Source of the DNA: Orobanche coerulescens
Taxonomy: Eukaryota; Streptophyta; Magnoliopsida; Lamiales; Orobanchaceae
Assembly (NCBI GenBank): GCA_033398695.1
Contig: CM065801.1
Coordinates: 108,331,670 to 108,395,669 of the forward strand
Length of the DNA: 64,000 nt
Direction of reading: 5' to 3'
The notes under the pieces were generated by a model. That model had not been told where the DNA came from, made no database searches, and saw only the letters and a list, made by a program, of their open reading frames with translations. The translations under genes were made by a program, and so were the position numbers. Positions within the stretch are counted from its first letter, which is position 1. The number at the start of each line of letters is the position of its first letter. This document shows positions 21,504 to 32,288 of this stretch, in pieces.

Positions 21504-21815
21504 CACTACTACAAAATACACATTTAACAGCGGACATTTAACAGTGGTTATGCCAAAATCACTATTAAATTTGTGCAATGGCACACATCATAAATATTAT
21601 AAAAAATTAACAACGGTTAATATAGAAATCGCTGTTAAATTCGGAAAATTAACAGAGGTTGCCTAAAACTGCTGTTAAATTCGAAAAATTAATGGCGGTT
21701 GCCTAAAAATCGTAGTTGTTTTCCCTCTGTTAAAGTAGTTGGAGGCATAACCGCTGTTAAATATTTTTTTTATTTTTAACAGCGGTTTTCTATAACCGCT
21801 GTTAATGTTCTATTT
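21504..21815. repeat. Left subterminal repeats of CACTA-1
   Basis: Many copies of AACAGCGGTT, AACCGCTGTTAA and variants in both orientations, the presumed binding sites of the TNPA-type protein of this family. They differ from the AGTGACAC set of CACTA-2. Confidence 0.75.
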
Positions 21816-22074
21816 AATTATTCCCGGTCTTCTTTCTTTATTTATTCTTTCTTTCCTTTCTTTCTTCCTGATGCTTCTGATTCCCCCGACGCTTCACAAT
21901 CGACCCGCGACTTCCAGCGGCCACCCGACCTCCACGACCCCCGCAACCACCCAGCAGTTTCGCATTCGACCGCAGTCCTCTATATTGAAATCAAGTAACT
22001 ATTTCCAACTCTCTTTTTCTATTTGGTAATTTTATCTAGTCTTTGAAGGATTGTTGTGTGTTGTGAGTGTTTAA

Positions 22075-22285
22075 TATGTGTGTGTGTGTATGTGCGTGTA
22101 TAGGTGTGGCAGTGTGTGTGTAGTGTGTGTGTGTGTATTGTGTGTGAGGCTGTATTGTGTTGTGTGTGTATTGTTTGTGTGTGGAAGTGTGTACAGTGTG
22201 TGTGTGTGTGTATGTGTATTATGTGTGTGGCAGTGTGTGTTGTGTGTTTGTGTGTATTGTTTGTGTGTATTGTTTGTGTGTGGAC
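22075..22285. repeat. TG-rich microsatellite (CACTA-1)
   Basis: Interrupted (TG)n with TGTGTGGCAGTGTG and TATTG breaks, between the terminus and TNP2. The Cys/Val-rich frames across it are artefacts of the repeat. Confidence 0.85.
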
Positions 22286-22869
22286 TTTTAATTATACCTG
22301 GATTGTTTTGGAGAACAATGTTAAAACCTCAATAAAACCACAATATACAAACGTGGTATTCAAATGCACATAACGGACAAAATATGTATGTGCGTTTGTA
22401 TTATGTGTATGTGAGTGTGTAATGTAGTTTTACGTGTTATTATCTTCTTATTTGTTGTATAATTTAATCGATTTAGCTGAGTGTATGTTTAATTGTGTGT
22501 GTTGCTTTTGACAATACTATTTTGTGAAACACGAATTATTTTGGGATAGATGTGGTTAACTTCTTAAGGATCTTATCCCTTTGGTATAGATGTTAACTTT
22601 CGTCGTAAGTATCTTCTTCCAACAGTTCGTGCAGATAGAGTTAACAATCTTGGAAAAGCCATAAGTTGACATAGTATACAATTAATTATATTTTGACAAC
22701 CGTCGGTCATCTTTCTATTTTAAACAACAGTTATAGGACAACCATACCTTTGCCATTCTCTGTCAAAACAATTTTCAAAAAGTTAGTGATCATATAGAAA
22801 TGAAATTTTTTCCCTTATACAAAACAATAGCAAATTAAATTTCATAGTATGTGTAATAGAAAAGAAGAA

Positions 22870-23274
22870 ATGGATCGAAGTTGGATGAATGCAAGTCGTG
22901 CGAGTGCGGAGTATGACAACATCACTCGGAACCCAATGAAAGATACTTTTGTCCTTGTTTGAAGTGTATGAATGGGAGACGACATGAGGCTGACACAATT
23001 CGTAAACATCTTGTTTGTGAGGGGATAAACACCAACTATACGGTATGGATATGGCATGGCGAAATAGTAGATGTTCCAATTGGAAACACTCATGTAGATA
23101 TAGATGGTGATCAATTTGAAGAAATTATTCGTGATGTCGGACAAGAATCATTTCAAAGAGCTCATGTTTACGATGTGTTGGAAAGTGATTCAGATACTCC
23201 ATTGTATCTCGGGTGTGAAAATTTAACACGACTATCTGCCGTGTTGAAGCTGGTTAATTTGAAGGCAATAAATG
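22870..23274 (+). pseudogene. TNP2-type transposase, 5' part (CACTA-1)
   Basis: Transposase that cuts and joins CACTA ends. MDRSWMNASRASAEYDN at 22870 is the classic N-terminus. After a frameshift, YFCPCLKCMNGRRHEADTIR, then VCEGINTNYTVWIWHGE, is the conserved Cys-containing region. The usual spacer between these blocks is shortened. The frame runs to 23274, where element A was inserted after codon ...KAI. Confidence 0.85.
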
Positions 23275-23821
23275 TGTAATACCCGTAATTTCGATTTCTA
23301 GTAATTTATTTTTTTTGGCGAAAGTCTATTTTGACGGCTCACCCATGACCATTTCATCATTCCGAGAATGATTGATTCTGCACTTTTTGTCATTTGTGTT
23401 CGTTTCGGTATCATTTTGTTGAATTCCGTGTTCTTAAGTGGTTTTTCCGCACATGAGCTCGATTCTTGCGAATCTCATCCAAAATTGTTGTTTCGAGTTT
23501 CTCGTAAGTTCATTTAATGTTATTATTCATGTTGCGAGCTTTGGCTTGGTGTTTCGATCATGTATCGTGTATTTCGGACGTTTTGGGTCATTTTAGTAAT
23601 TTCCCAAAGTTTGGGGTAATTACTTTCTGTTGTCGAATTTCGAGCCTTCGGGTGGTCGGAATCGTGTGTTCTCTAAGTGCTCAAATTCGTATTTGTGAGT
23701 ACTTCATAACCGTATCTTCGATTCATATTCAGGTTCGGGTTTCGGGGTCATTCGGGCCGTCGGAGTTGGCCACGGCCGAGTCATGGCCGGGCATCTTGGG
23801 GCCAGGCCACACCTGGCCGAG

Positions 23822-24002
23822 TAACGTACGTAAGTGTCCGGAAGTTACGGCCGTAAGGCCTGTTACGTACGTAAGGCCTGGACGGTAACATACGTAACAC
23901 TGCCGGCAGAATTGGACAGTGAGTTCGGCCATGGCGAGCTACGTACGTAAGCCCATGGCCGGTTACGTACGTAACACTGCCGGCAGTGTCCGGCTATATA
24001 AG
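23822..24002 (+). promoter_or_regulatory. TTACGTACGTAA palindrome array plus TATA box (A 5' LTR)
   Basis: Twelve-bp palindromes (two variants) start at 23822, 23845, 23863, 23886 | 23939, 23963: spacing 23-18-23, gap 53, then 24. A further perfect palindrome ACACTGCCGGCAGTGT lies at 23974-23989, and TATATAAGG begins at 23995. Confidence 0.75.
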
Positions 24003-24977
24003 GCCTGGGCACGGGTCACTCGTCCATTTCCACTTTTCTTCTTCGTTTTTCGCGATCCTTCGATAGAAATCGATGGTTTTGATCGAAGATCAGTAATACG
24101 TCAGTTGGGAAGCTTGAATCATGATTATTATCATCATCTAATCCGTGTTCTTCGTCCGAATCAAGGTATTTTGGCTTGAACCCTTGTTTTTAAATATTTT
24201 GGGGATTTTCATTTTGATTTCTATTCCAATCCATTTTTGTTCAATTAATTGTTGTATAAACATTATTTTGAACATGTTCTACGGATTGGATACTTGTATC
24301 TTTGATTCGTTCGACCCGAGGGGTGATTTCTTTGTTCTTGGAGGGTCTCGAACATTTAATGTTCGATTAAATGCCCGAATGAGTTCCCTTCGTTAGTTTG
24401 TTGGGATTTCCGTTGTTTTGGCCTTTATTCTCGTCGTAACCATGTGTTATTGTTCCTTACAGAGGATTATAGGTGCTCGATGATTCCAATGTTGAATTCC
24501 ATTGGTGATAAATGATTCGTGTGGTGTTATTCTCGTAGTAATTGCGGTGTTATCGCGCTCTTGATAGTGTTCGGGAGTTCGGGGCCATTCGACCGTATTT
24601 CATCCGTTGTCTTGTTGCGATCGTGGTTTCGGGGCAAGTACCTTGTTCATACGCTTCTCATTTTGTGGATATGATGATCGATGGTCGTCTTGGTGTGTTT
24701 GTTTCATTATTTGAAATGATTTTCAAAAGATTTGCTTTGGCCTCGCTAAAGGGTCTCTTTGAAAATGCGTGTGTGTTTTGTGAACGGTGTGTTTTGGGAA
24801 TTGATTATGATTTGAATATTTTGAACGTTGAGGGCCTTGGTGATACCCCTGTTGTTTAAAGTTATGGAATCATGTATTCCGTGTTAATTATGTTGTTGCA
24901 TTTTGAAGAGTTTGATAATGGTGTCGGATAAGTGGCCATCTCTATTAAGTATTCTTGATGAACTTACATTCTTAGCA

Positions 24978-27900
24978 ACTCCGCCACTCCAGCCTCCAAC
25001 CGCACCCCCGTACGGCCATCTTCTCCGGCCATCTCACCCACCATCCGTCTCGCCTTTTTCCCCCGAACACTCGGCCGTATCTTTCATCCAGAACCGACGC
25101 CGGCAGCAGCCTCCGCGAGCTCGACGACTTTCACACACTAAAGGTGAAAATTGCCTCCTCGGTCGCCTGCACTTTCCGACCAGTTCTGCCGTTGTCTTCG
25201 CCAACTGGTTGCGGATCTGTCATCGCCTTCTCATCCTGCATCAACCATTTCTCGTTGCAAAGTTTCATGCCTGTCACTTACGACGGCTAAATATTTGAAA
25301 CCATGCCGAAGAAGAAAAGGAAGTCGCAATCCCCCGCAAAAATAATTGGTAATTTACCTGCAACAGGTGATGTCATTTTCAGCAAGCCGGTTCCATCGCC
25401 TTCGTCGCCATCAACATCACCAGGTCGCTCGTTCGCCAGTGCCATCGCATCTCCCATCAGCAAAGGTTTGCCTAATTCTAGTCATGTTATTCAGTCCTCC
25501 TCGGCAGAAGTTCCGTCGTCGCTCTTCGTGCTTGCCACTGATTATTTATCGCGCTGCTTGGATCGATTCATTCGAGATCATCCTTTGATGAGGTATAGGA
25601 CGGCTGGACGGCTTTTCCCCGTCTCGCACTTATCCTATGCCGATGACATCATTATATTCACACGCGCTGTGGATGATGGTCTTGTTGATCTTATGCGTCT
25701 CCTGGATCACTACTCTATGGCTTCGGGCCAGATGGTTAGTATCCAGAAGATCACTTTTATTCTCGCTCCCAAGCATGCGCCTCGTTGGCATCAGAGAGTT
25801 TACGATCTTACTAGTTTTCGCCAGGGTGATCTCCCTATCACCTATCTAGGTGTGCCCCTTTGCAAAGGCTTTAAGAGACAAGAGCTCTTTGCTGGGGTGA
25901 AGCAACGGATGTTGGATAGGATCTCTGGTTGGTCCCATCGCCACCTTGCTTTTGGGGGATGTTTGTCTCTTATTAAGAGCACTCTCTGCACGATTCCTCT
26001 TCACCTGCTTCAGGTTTTGGATCCTCCACAGTACATTATCCAGGAACTCGAGCAGATCATTGCGAGATACTTCTGGGGTGCTGTTGGTCCAAAGAGGAAG
26101 ATGCATTGGGTCAGTTGGCGGCAGATTTGTCGTCCGGTCTCTAAGGGAGGCCTCGTGATTCGGAGCCTTTCGGATATGGCGAGAGCTTTTAGTTATAAGC
26201 TATGGTGGTGTCTTCGCGCGGGCACGTCTCTGTGGGCGCAATTTATGCTCCGCAGACACTGCTCTGCTGGCCTTTATACGCCTATACGTACTGCTCTTAA
26301 ACCTCGTTCCAGCCACCCTTGGCGCCGTCTCCTCCGCGTGGGTATTGAGGCCCAGGAGTTCATTCGCTGGACTCTTGGTCGTGGCTGCGGGGAGGTCAGC
26401 TTTTGGGATGATAGTTGGATTGGGGATAGGCCGATCTTTTCTTATTGTCAGGTTTCTGGTAGACCCCATCTTAGGATTAATGAGTTATGGGTTGATGGGT
26501 CCTGGGACATGGGTAGATTGGAGACTATTGTTGGAGAGGAGCTAGGATTTACCCCTCAGTTCATCCAGGAGATCTCCGTGATTCCCATCGCCGAGGAGGA
26601 TTCGGATAGTATGTGCTGGACTCTTACCTCTTCGGGTGCGTTCTCATTATCGTCGGCTTGGTCTCACATCAGGGTGAGGGGTCAGGCTAATCTTATTTAT
26701 GGGGCTATATGGACAGCCTTACTCACACCGACCATTTCGGTGTTTATTTGGCGACTTCTCATGCGACGGATCCCGACTGATGACATCCTACAGAGGAGGG
26801 GCGTTTCATTGGCTTCTAGATGTTTGTGCTGCTCGCATACCCTTACCCAGACCTACCATACCGAGACCATTGCCCACCTTTTCTTGGAGAGTGATGTGGC
26901 TCGTGACGTGTGGGAGTATTTTGGCGTATGGACACATTTTTCCCTACCCCATACTCAGAATATTTTTGAGCTCCTGAGTTTTTTCGCACACGGCACACAC
27001 TTTAGGCACGCGACTTTCATTATTCCTTGTCTGATCCTTTGGTTCATCTGGACAGAAAGGAATAGTGCAAAGCATAGGGCGGTTACTTTTGTTTCCTCTA
27101 ATGTTATTCTGCAGGTGGAGCGCCATGTTGCTTTATTGGCTGCTGCGGGGCTTATTTGCTCTGAGTTCTGGGCGGGTTGCTCGCCTCCTGATCGCTTCCA
27201 GCGAGCTACATCTTCCACCGCTCAGACTTGTCGCCTCGTCCCGGTGGTTTGGCTTCGACCTGAGACCCCTTGGATCAAGCTGAACACGGATGGTACGTTC
27301 GATAGAGACACACAGATTGCGGGTGGGGGAGGTCTTATTAGAGATCATCACGTAGAACTGCTTCTTGCTTTCCATTCCTCTTTTCAGGCCTCTTCGAGTT
27401 TTGATGCAGAGGTCCAGGCGTTGGCGATTAGATTGATTCTAGCCTCCCAGAGATCGAGACATGTTTGGATTGAGCTTGATGCTGCTGCTGTAGTGACCCT
27501 GCTATCATCTGGCCATCGGGGCTTTTGGCAGGTTTGTCACACTCTTATGCGTATCCGACACATTCTCAGAGATATTCAGTTCAGAGTCACTCATATTTTC
27601 CGGGAGGGCAAAAGGCCGACCGACTATCTTTCTGAGCTCGACATGTCGTCCCTCGACATTCAGACTTATACTTACGATACTGCTCCTCCGTTTCTCCTCT
27701 CCCTTATACGGATGGATCAGCTTGGTTATCCGTCATTTAGATTTAGATAGGATTTATTTTTTATCGATTGATTGGTTGCCAATGGGTCCGCACATTAGCC
27801 CACGGTTCTAGTGGTGCACCTTGTACTGATTTAGCGGGCCGTAAGCACTTTAGATTTTAGGTTCCGGATTATGGCCCATTTTTGGTCATAATTCGGAGTT

Positions 27901-28117
27901 GAGTTATTTGGTCTACGGGTCCACACATTAGCCCACGATTTGTGGTGCACTTTGTATTTCTTTAGCGGGCCGTAGATTTCTCCGATGTTTGGACCCGAAT
28001 TATGACCCATTTTTGGTCATAATTCGTGGGTGATACTTTGTATTTCTTGATTTTATTATCTACAGGTTGGTGGGTCCCGCCTCAACCCCCCATCCACAGT
28101 GGACGTTTTTTTTTTTT
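24978..28117 (+). mobile_element. L1-type LINE, internally deleted
   Basis: Flanked by TTACATTCTTAGCA at 24964-24977 and 28118-28131 (the first two bases could belong to the tail). The other LTR of A shows the empty site near 58180. A 5' UTR, one 815-codon frame and a 3' UTR end in a run of T. ORF1's start is joined to the second half of ORF2, so endonuclease and the first part of RT are missing. Confidence 0.85.
25303..27750 (+). CDS. Fused ORF1 start/RT C-half/RNase H protein of the LINE
   Basis: 815 codons without a stop. Residues 1-8 are MPKKKRKS, a classic monopartite nuclear-localisation pattern, followed by a Pro/Ser-rich ORF1-like leader to about residue 68. From about residue 70 the sequence is L1-type reverse transcriptase, starting after the finger motifs: LSYADDIIIFTRA carries the catalytic Asp pair, then ITYLGVPLCKG. 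A zinc-finger region (RIPTDDILQRRG, then CLCC and ETIAHLFLE) follows. RNase H near residues 660-790 keeps Asp (LNTDGTF), Glu (DAEVQAL) and Asp (IELDAAAVV). Lacking the endonuclease and early RT motifs, it should not retrotranspose alone. The in-frame junction suggests the deletion was copied as a deleted RNA or kept open by chance. Confidence 0.82.
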   Translation: MPKKKRKSQSPAKIIGNLPATGDVIFSKPVPSPSSPSTSPGRSFASAIASPISKGLPNSSHVIQSSSAEVPSSLFVLATDYLSRCLDRFIRDHPLMRYRTAGRLFPVSHLSYADDIIIFTRAVDDGLVDLMRLLDHYSMASGQMVSIQKITFILAPKHAPRWHQRVYDLTSFRQGDLPITYLGVPLCKGFKRQELFAGVKQRMLDRISGWSHRHLAFGGCLSLIKSTLCTIPLHLLQVLDPPQYIIQELEQIIARYFWGAVGPKRKMHWVSWRQICRPVSKGGLVIRSLSDMARAFSYKLWWCLRAGTSLWAQFMLRRHCSAGLYTPIRTALKPRSSHPWRRLLRVGIEAQEFIRWTLGRGCGEVSFWDDSWIGDRPIFSYCQVSGRPHLRINELWVDGSWDMGRLETIVGEELGFTPQFIQEISVIPIAEEDSDSMCWTLTSSGAFSLSSAWSHIRVRGQANLIYGAIWTALLTPTISVFIWRLLMRRIPTDDILQRRGVSLASRCLCCSHTLTQTYHTETIAHLFLESDVARDVWEYFGVWTHFSLPHTQNIFELLSFFAHGTHFRHATFIIPCLILWFIWTERNSAKHRAVTFVSSNVILQVERHVALLAAAGLICSEFWAGCSPPDRFQRATSSTAQTCRLVPVVWLRPETPWIKLNTDGTFDRDTQIAGGGGLIRDHHVELLLAFHSSFQASSSFDAEVQALAIRLILASQRSRHVWIELDAAAVVTLLSSGHRGFWQVCHTLMRIRHILRDIQFRVTHIFREGKRPTDYLSELDMSSLDIQTYTYDTAPPFLLSLIRMDQLGYPSFRFR

Positions 28118-28119
28118 TT
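27784..28119 (+). other. LINE 3' UTR with duplicated hairpin and T-run
   Basis: Two 133-bp direct units start GGGTCC(G/A)CACATTAGCCCACG at 27784 and 27917. Each holds an inverted repeat; in the second, GAATTATGACC pairs perfectly with GGTCATAATTC (27997-28025). The element ends in 14 T (28106-28119). Confidence 0.7.
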
Positions 28120-28169
28120 ACATTCTTAGCATATTAGTATTGCATGAGTAACGTATGTGTGTGTATGCT

Positions 28170-28310
28170 CACTGCGGGTAAGATCCGACGGGGTCTCGGT
28201 AGGGCTCCACGAAGCTGTGGAACCGCGAGCTTGCTTTTAACCACTGCGGGTTAGATCCGACGAGGTCTCGGTAGGGATCCATGAAGCTGTGGGTCCGCGG
28301 TTAATTATGG
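28170..28310 (+). repeat. Tandem repeat in A LTR (72-bp unit)
   Basis: ACTGCGGGTWAGATCCGACG at 28171 and 28243, each followed by GGTCTCGGTAGG. Present again at about 58228-58360 in the 3' LTR. Confidence 0.7.
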
Positions 28311-28868
28311 GGCATTTTACAAATTTGATTTGATTATGGCATTTCCGGAAATGAGTGCTTTTAAACGGTTTTCATGATTACATGCATCGACTAAGTGTGT
28401 AAGAGGTAAGTTGTTCGTTTGACTTACTTGACTAGGATGGCACTAGAGTATTTGTCGTCGGTGTTTAAACCTTGGGTTGTGCATTTTGATGTTTGAAAAC
28501 GAACCTTGTTATCGTTCTCGTATACTGTGAGGGATGAGGAATTGGGGCTAAAATCCCAACGATTTGGTAAAGGTCATTTTACGGAAAGTAAACCTTTGGG
28601 GCGGTGACCCCTTTCGTCTTTTGGGTTTTGAAAAGTAGGATTTGATAATCCTAAATTGTTTTCTATTAAAACTCCCGATGGCATTTCAAATCATTTTATA
28701 AATTGTTTCCCTTGATATTTGATCTTGAAATTTTGGGAAGTTTTTTACTCAAACTCTTGCCTCGGGAAGTGTTCATCTTGTTGTATTTGAATCATTGAGG
28801 ATTCCGGATTATTATCGTTCTTGGAACTTGAATTGTATGACTCGTATTTTTGCACTTGTACTTGCACT

Positions 28869-28911
28869 AGCAAAACAGTGGAGTTTTGCTAACCCCCGAG
28901 TATTCGGGGGG
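28869..28911 (+). other. Twin hairpin in A LTR
   Basis: AGCAAAAC..GTTTTGCT (28869-28890), then CCCCCGAGTATTCGGGGG (28893-28910). Same in the 3' LTR near 58926. Confidence 0.65.
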
Positions 28912-29270
28912 TGGATGTTTGTATTGCATTCAGGTTTTGGATCATAGCACAGGGTCGACATGAAGGATGATGAAAGATGAACGATACTGATCACACGAGG
29001 ACCCGTTTGATGTTTGCTTTAGTTGCATTTTATTTCCGCTGCAGTATTCTTTCCCCGTTGTACGGGAGTGTGTTGTATTCGACCCCTGCGTGGGCAAGTA
29101 TTGTAATCGAGTTGTATGTTTTTATTGAAAGGCCAGATCGGTCTACTGAGTCTTTTTTAGCCTTAAAGGCATTGTCGAGCAGTTCGTTTGTTGTTACCAG
29201 CCTGGTAGATCCTTGAGGTAAGGTTCTACGGCGTGTAATATCCCTGAGCGGATTGGGGGTGTTACATAAA

Positions 29271-29282
29271 TGGTATCGGAGC
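29271..29282 (+). other. Primer-binding site of A
   Basis: TGGTATCGGAGC, initiator-Met type, 4 nt after the 5' LTR. Element B starts only 31 nt further on. Confidence 0.8.
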
Positions 29283-29797
29283 TTAGGTTGTGAAAACCTT
29301 GGCTGTCGGGTCTGTAATATCCGCAATTTCCGATTTTTCGGTAAATTTCTTTTTCAGCCGTAGTCCGTTTTGACGACTCGCTCATGACCGTTTCGTCATT
29401 TCGAGAATGATTAATTCTGGACTTTTTGTCATCCGTGTAATACCCGGTTGTAATTCATTCGTTTTCATTCAGTAATTATCAGTCTGTAATTGTCACTCAG
29501 TGCATTTTCACTCAATTATAATCATTCATCAATCATGTTCATTCACCGTGTTCACCGTTCGGAAAAACTTCGAGTTGTGTATCATTATTGTTCATTGTTT
29601 CAACTTTCCTCTTATGAGTTCGACTTTGTTAGATCACCATTAATTTTTGGTAACTCCAAAAATTCTAAATCCTTACAATATTATAGAGCATCAAATTAGC
29701 TTTCCAATGGTTCAAACGGTGAGTCAATCGGAGTCCGGACGAGAGAGTTATGGTCGTTTTAGCTCACCCGCTCATTTGGCGATCCGCCGACCGGACT

Positions 29798-30012
29798 CGG
29801 CCGTGTCGCTGGCACGGCCGTGCCGTACTCGTCCGGATAAGCCGGTAGCGTCGCCCGAGGCCCGACCGTGTTCGGGGACACGGCCGAAGTCAATGCCGAG
29901 CGCCCCTTCGCGACACGGCCGTGTCATGCAGACACGGTCGAGTCCTTGCCGGCCGATTGCGCGCCACGGCCGTGTCATGTCGGACACGGTCGAGTCTGTC
30001 ACTTATTTAAGG
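29798..30012 (+). promoter_or_regulatory. GACACGGCCGTGTC palindrome array plus TATA box (B 5' LTR)
   Basis: CGGCCG or one-base variants start at 29798/29815, 29863/29881, 29916/29935 and 29967/29987, i.e. four pairs 17-20 bp apart. An extra CGGCCG is at 29950. The best unit is GACACGGCCGTGTC at 29912-29925. TATTTAAGG follows at 30004. Confidence 0.7.
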
Positions 30013-31108
30013 CACAGGCGTATTTTTTGCTTGATTTCTCATTCCTTTTCTTCCCGTTCGCATGTGGTGTATACATCATGGAGACATGATGTTGTTCTTT
30101 CAATCCATGAAGTTTTGAGGCTCATATCATCAATCATCCGTCCTATAACATCCTTCAATCAATGAATCAAAGCAAGTTTTCTTAAAATCTAGTTTTGGGG
30201 ATTTTGCTCGATTTGTCCGTTTAATCCGTTTTAACTCGGAATAGTGATGTATTTATGATTGTTAAACATTATTATGTCGAATTCCTTCTTTGTTCCTCGG
30301 TTGAATCGCCGAGGATTTGTCGTTTTCTTGAGTTTCTTATCGACGCCTTGAAGGTGTCCGATAAAATGTCACAAAGAGGATTCGAGCGTTCTACGATTAT
30401 TATTCCTCGTTCGTTCGTTAATTTATTGATGGTATGATGTTAGGGTCAGATTTCGCAAAGAATTCGAGTGGAACCCTTCCGTTCGTCGTTTTCTTCAAGC
30501 TTTTCGATCGTGGGTGTATTCATTGTCTTCAGGAGAATCGTAGGTGTTCGAGGTGTCCCGACTGATCCGTGATTGTGGGAGTGTCCGGTATCGATTATCG
30601 AGGAAAGTATCTTGCCCATACATTACGTGTTTTGTGGATATAATGGTTGTTAATCGTCGATATGTGCTAAATAAATATTCATAACCATCTTTCTCAAAAG
30701 TATCGGTATATTTACCAACAAGGTTTTCTTAAAGACGACTTGTGTGTTCCGAGAATTAATATGCTTAATTGAATACGTGTATTAATGTTGAGTATAAGAT
30801 CGTAATACTTTCGTGTGATGCCATTGTGTGTGATTACGTTGTCGGTAAGTTTTGAAGTTTAGTCCTTTGTTAAAGGCATGCGTGGAGACATGTGATTATC
30901 GATGAATTATGTGAATTTATGTGATATTGGTTGTGCCGTTCGGTGCTGTTGGAATAGTGTGCTTTCTTGTTGATAGTATTAGTTATGGGTTATGAGTATA
31001 TGTTGGATGAACTGGCCATTCTAGTAAGGTACCTCGACTATATATACTGTGATTGACCTTCGAGGCTTGTGGTTTGCAACTGTGATTTTGAAACGTGTGT
31101 GTGTTGTT

Positions 31109-31325
31109 CCTTCCACCCGGAGTGTCCGACGGGATGTCTGGGGGTCGATACTAAGGGGTACGGCCACGGAAGTGGACTTGGGTGCGTGTGTGGATGAACT
31201 TCCACCCGGAGTGTCCGACGGGATGTCTGGGGGTCGATACTAAGGGGTACGGCCGCGGAAGTGGTTTCCCACCCGGAGTGTCCGACGGGATGTCTGGGGG
31301 TCGATACTAAGGGGTACGGCCGCGG
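31109..31325 (+). repeat. Tandem repeat in B LTR (three units)
   Basis: CCACCCGGAGTGTCCGACGG occurs three times, near 31112, 31201 and 31269, each followed by GATGTCTGGGGGTCGATAC. Repeated in the 3' LTR at about 46703-46920. Confidence 0.8.
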
Positions 31326-31833
31326 GTTACCAGTTGTGGTTTTCATCTTGAGGATGACGTCGATGTTATCGTTAATTGTGATATTGTCCGGAGTATCACA
31401 ATGCTTTGTGCTCGGGGTTGAGAGACATTGTATATCGAGTCTTGGTGCTTGGCTAGAATGGCATAGGATTAATGTGTTATGTGTAATGTGTCCTTGTAAG
31501 TGATTTGAAGTGGATGATCGGGTCGTGGACCCTGTGTTTTGTGACCGGAATGGTTGGGTCGTGGACCCCGTGTTTTGTTAAACGGATTTGTATTTTGAAA
31601 AATGAACTTTGGGGCTGTGACCCTAAATGGCTTTCGAGGAACTTTAGAATTTTTCAATTTCTAACGTTTTTAAAACTCCCGAGATTTGGAAATGTTTTCA
31701 AAGTGCTTACTTACTTCGTTTCTACTTTCAAGACTTGAACTATTTTTTTTAACTAAATATACCTCGGGAAGTATGTCGTTGTATTCTCGGAATGTGTTGT
31801 GTATGGCTCGTATTTGCACTTTATACTTGCACT

Positions 31834-31876
31834 AGCGAAACAGTGGAGTTTTGCTAACCCCCGAGTAATCGGGGGG
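31834..31876 (+). other. Twin hairpin in B LTR
   Basis: AGCGAAAC..GTTTTGCT (one wobble) and CCCCCGAGTAATCGGGGG, 2 nt apart. Confidence 0.65.
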
Positions 31877-32261
31877 TGGATATCTGTATTGTGTCCAGGT
31901 ACATGCAGGTTGTCGGGAGCAAGACACTGGATCGGCACGAGGGATGATGAAAGACGAATGATACTAATCACACGAAGGCCAGTTTTGACTTCAGTTAGTC
32001 GGAGTCCATTGTATTGTCTTTTCCGCTGTCTTATTGTTCGTCGTTGCAAGTATTTTACCCTTGCATGTGTATGAGTCTGGATGAGTTTATGTATTTTGAT
32101 TTGTAAGTCAGTGATGGAAGACCAAATCGGTCTATTGATTCGTTATTTTGATTCATCAGTATGTAATGTAATGTGTTGTGTTGATGTCTAGCCTGGTGGA
32201 TCCTCACGGAGAGGGTCTGCGGCGTGTAATACTCCCGTTTGATCTGGGGGTGTTACATTTA

Positions 32262-32273
32262 TGGTATCGGAGC
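32262..32273 (+). other. Primer-binding site of B
   Basis: TGGTATCGGAGC 4 nt after the LTR. Element C begins 15 nt further on. Confidence 0.8.
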
Positions 32274-32288
32274 TTAGGTTGCGGAAAC

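Larger units (their letters stand above)
23275..29266 (+). repeat. 5' LTR of A, interrupted by a LINE
   Basis: Aligns with 50591-59326 once the LINE (24978-28117) and element E are removed. Order: U3, palindrome array, TATATAAGG, leader, two-unit tandem repeat, twin hairpin, terminal stem TAGATCC/GGTTCTA (29206-29228), terminus. Confidence 0.88.
29313..32257 (+). repeat. 5' LTR of B (2.9 kb, mosaic)
   Basis: The first ~123 bp resemble the A and E LTR start. At 29436 a second LTR-like start, TGTAATACCCGGTTGTAA, begins and resembles the C LTR. Later parts resemble E. Palindrome array 29798-29992, TATTTAAGG at 30004, tandem block 31109-31325, twin hairpin 31834-31876, terminal stem GTGGATCC/GGGTCTGC (32196-32220). 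Confidence 0.85.

Noticed and set aside
24903..25298. A separate gene before the LINE ORF
   Set aside because: It starts in A's LTR and runs into the LINE 5' UTR; no domain.
30000..30170. A host gene start after the B promoter
   Set aside because: Leader of the LTR; frames are short and not conserved between the two LTRs.
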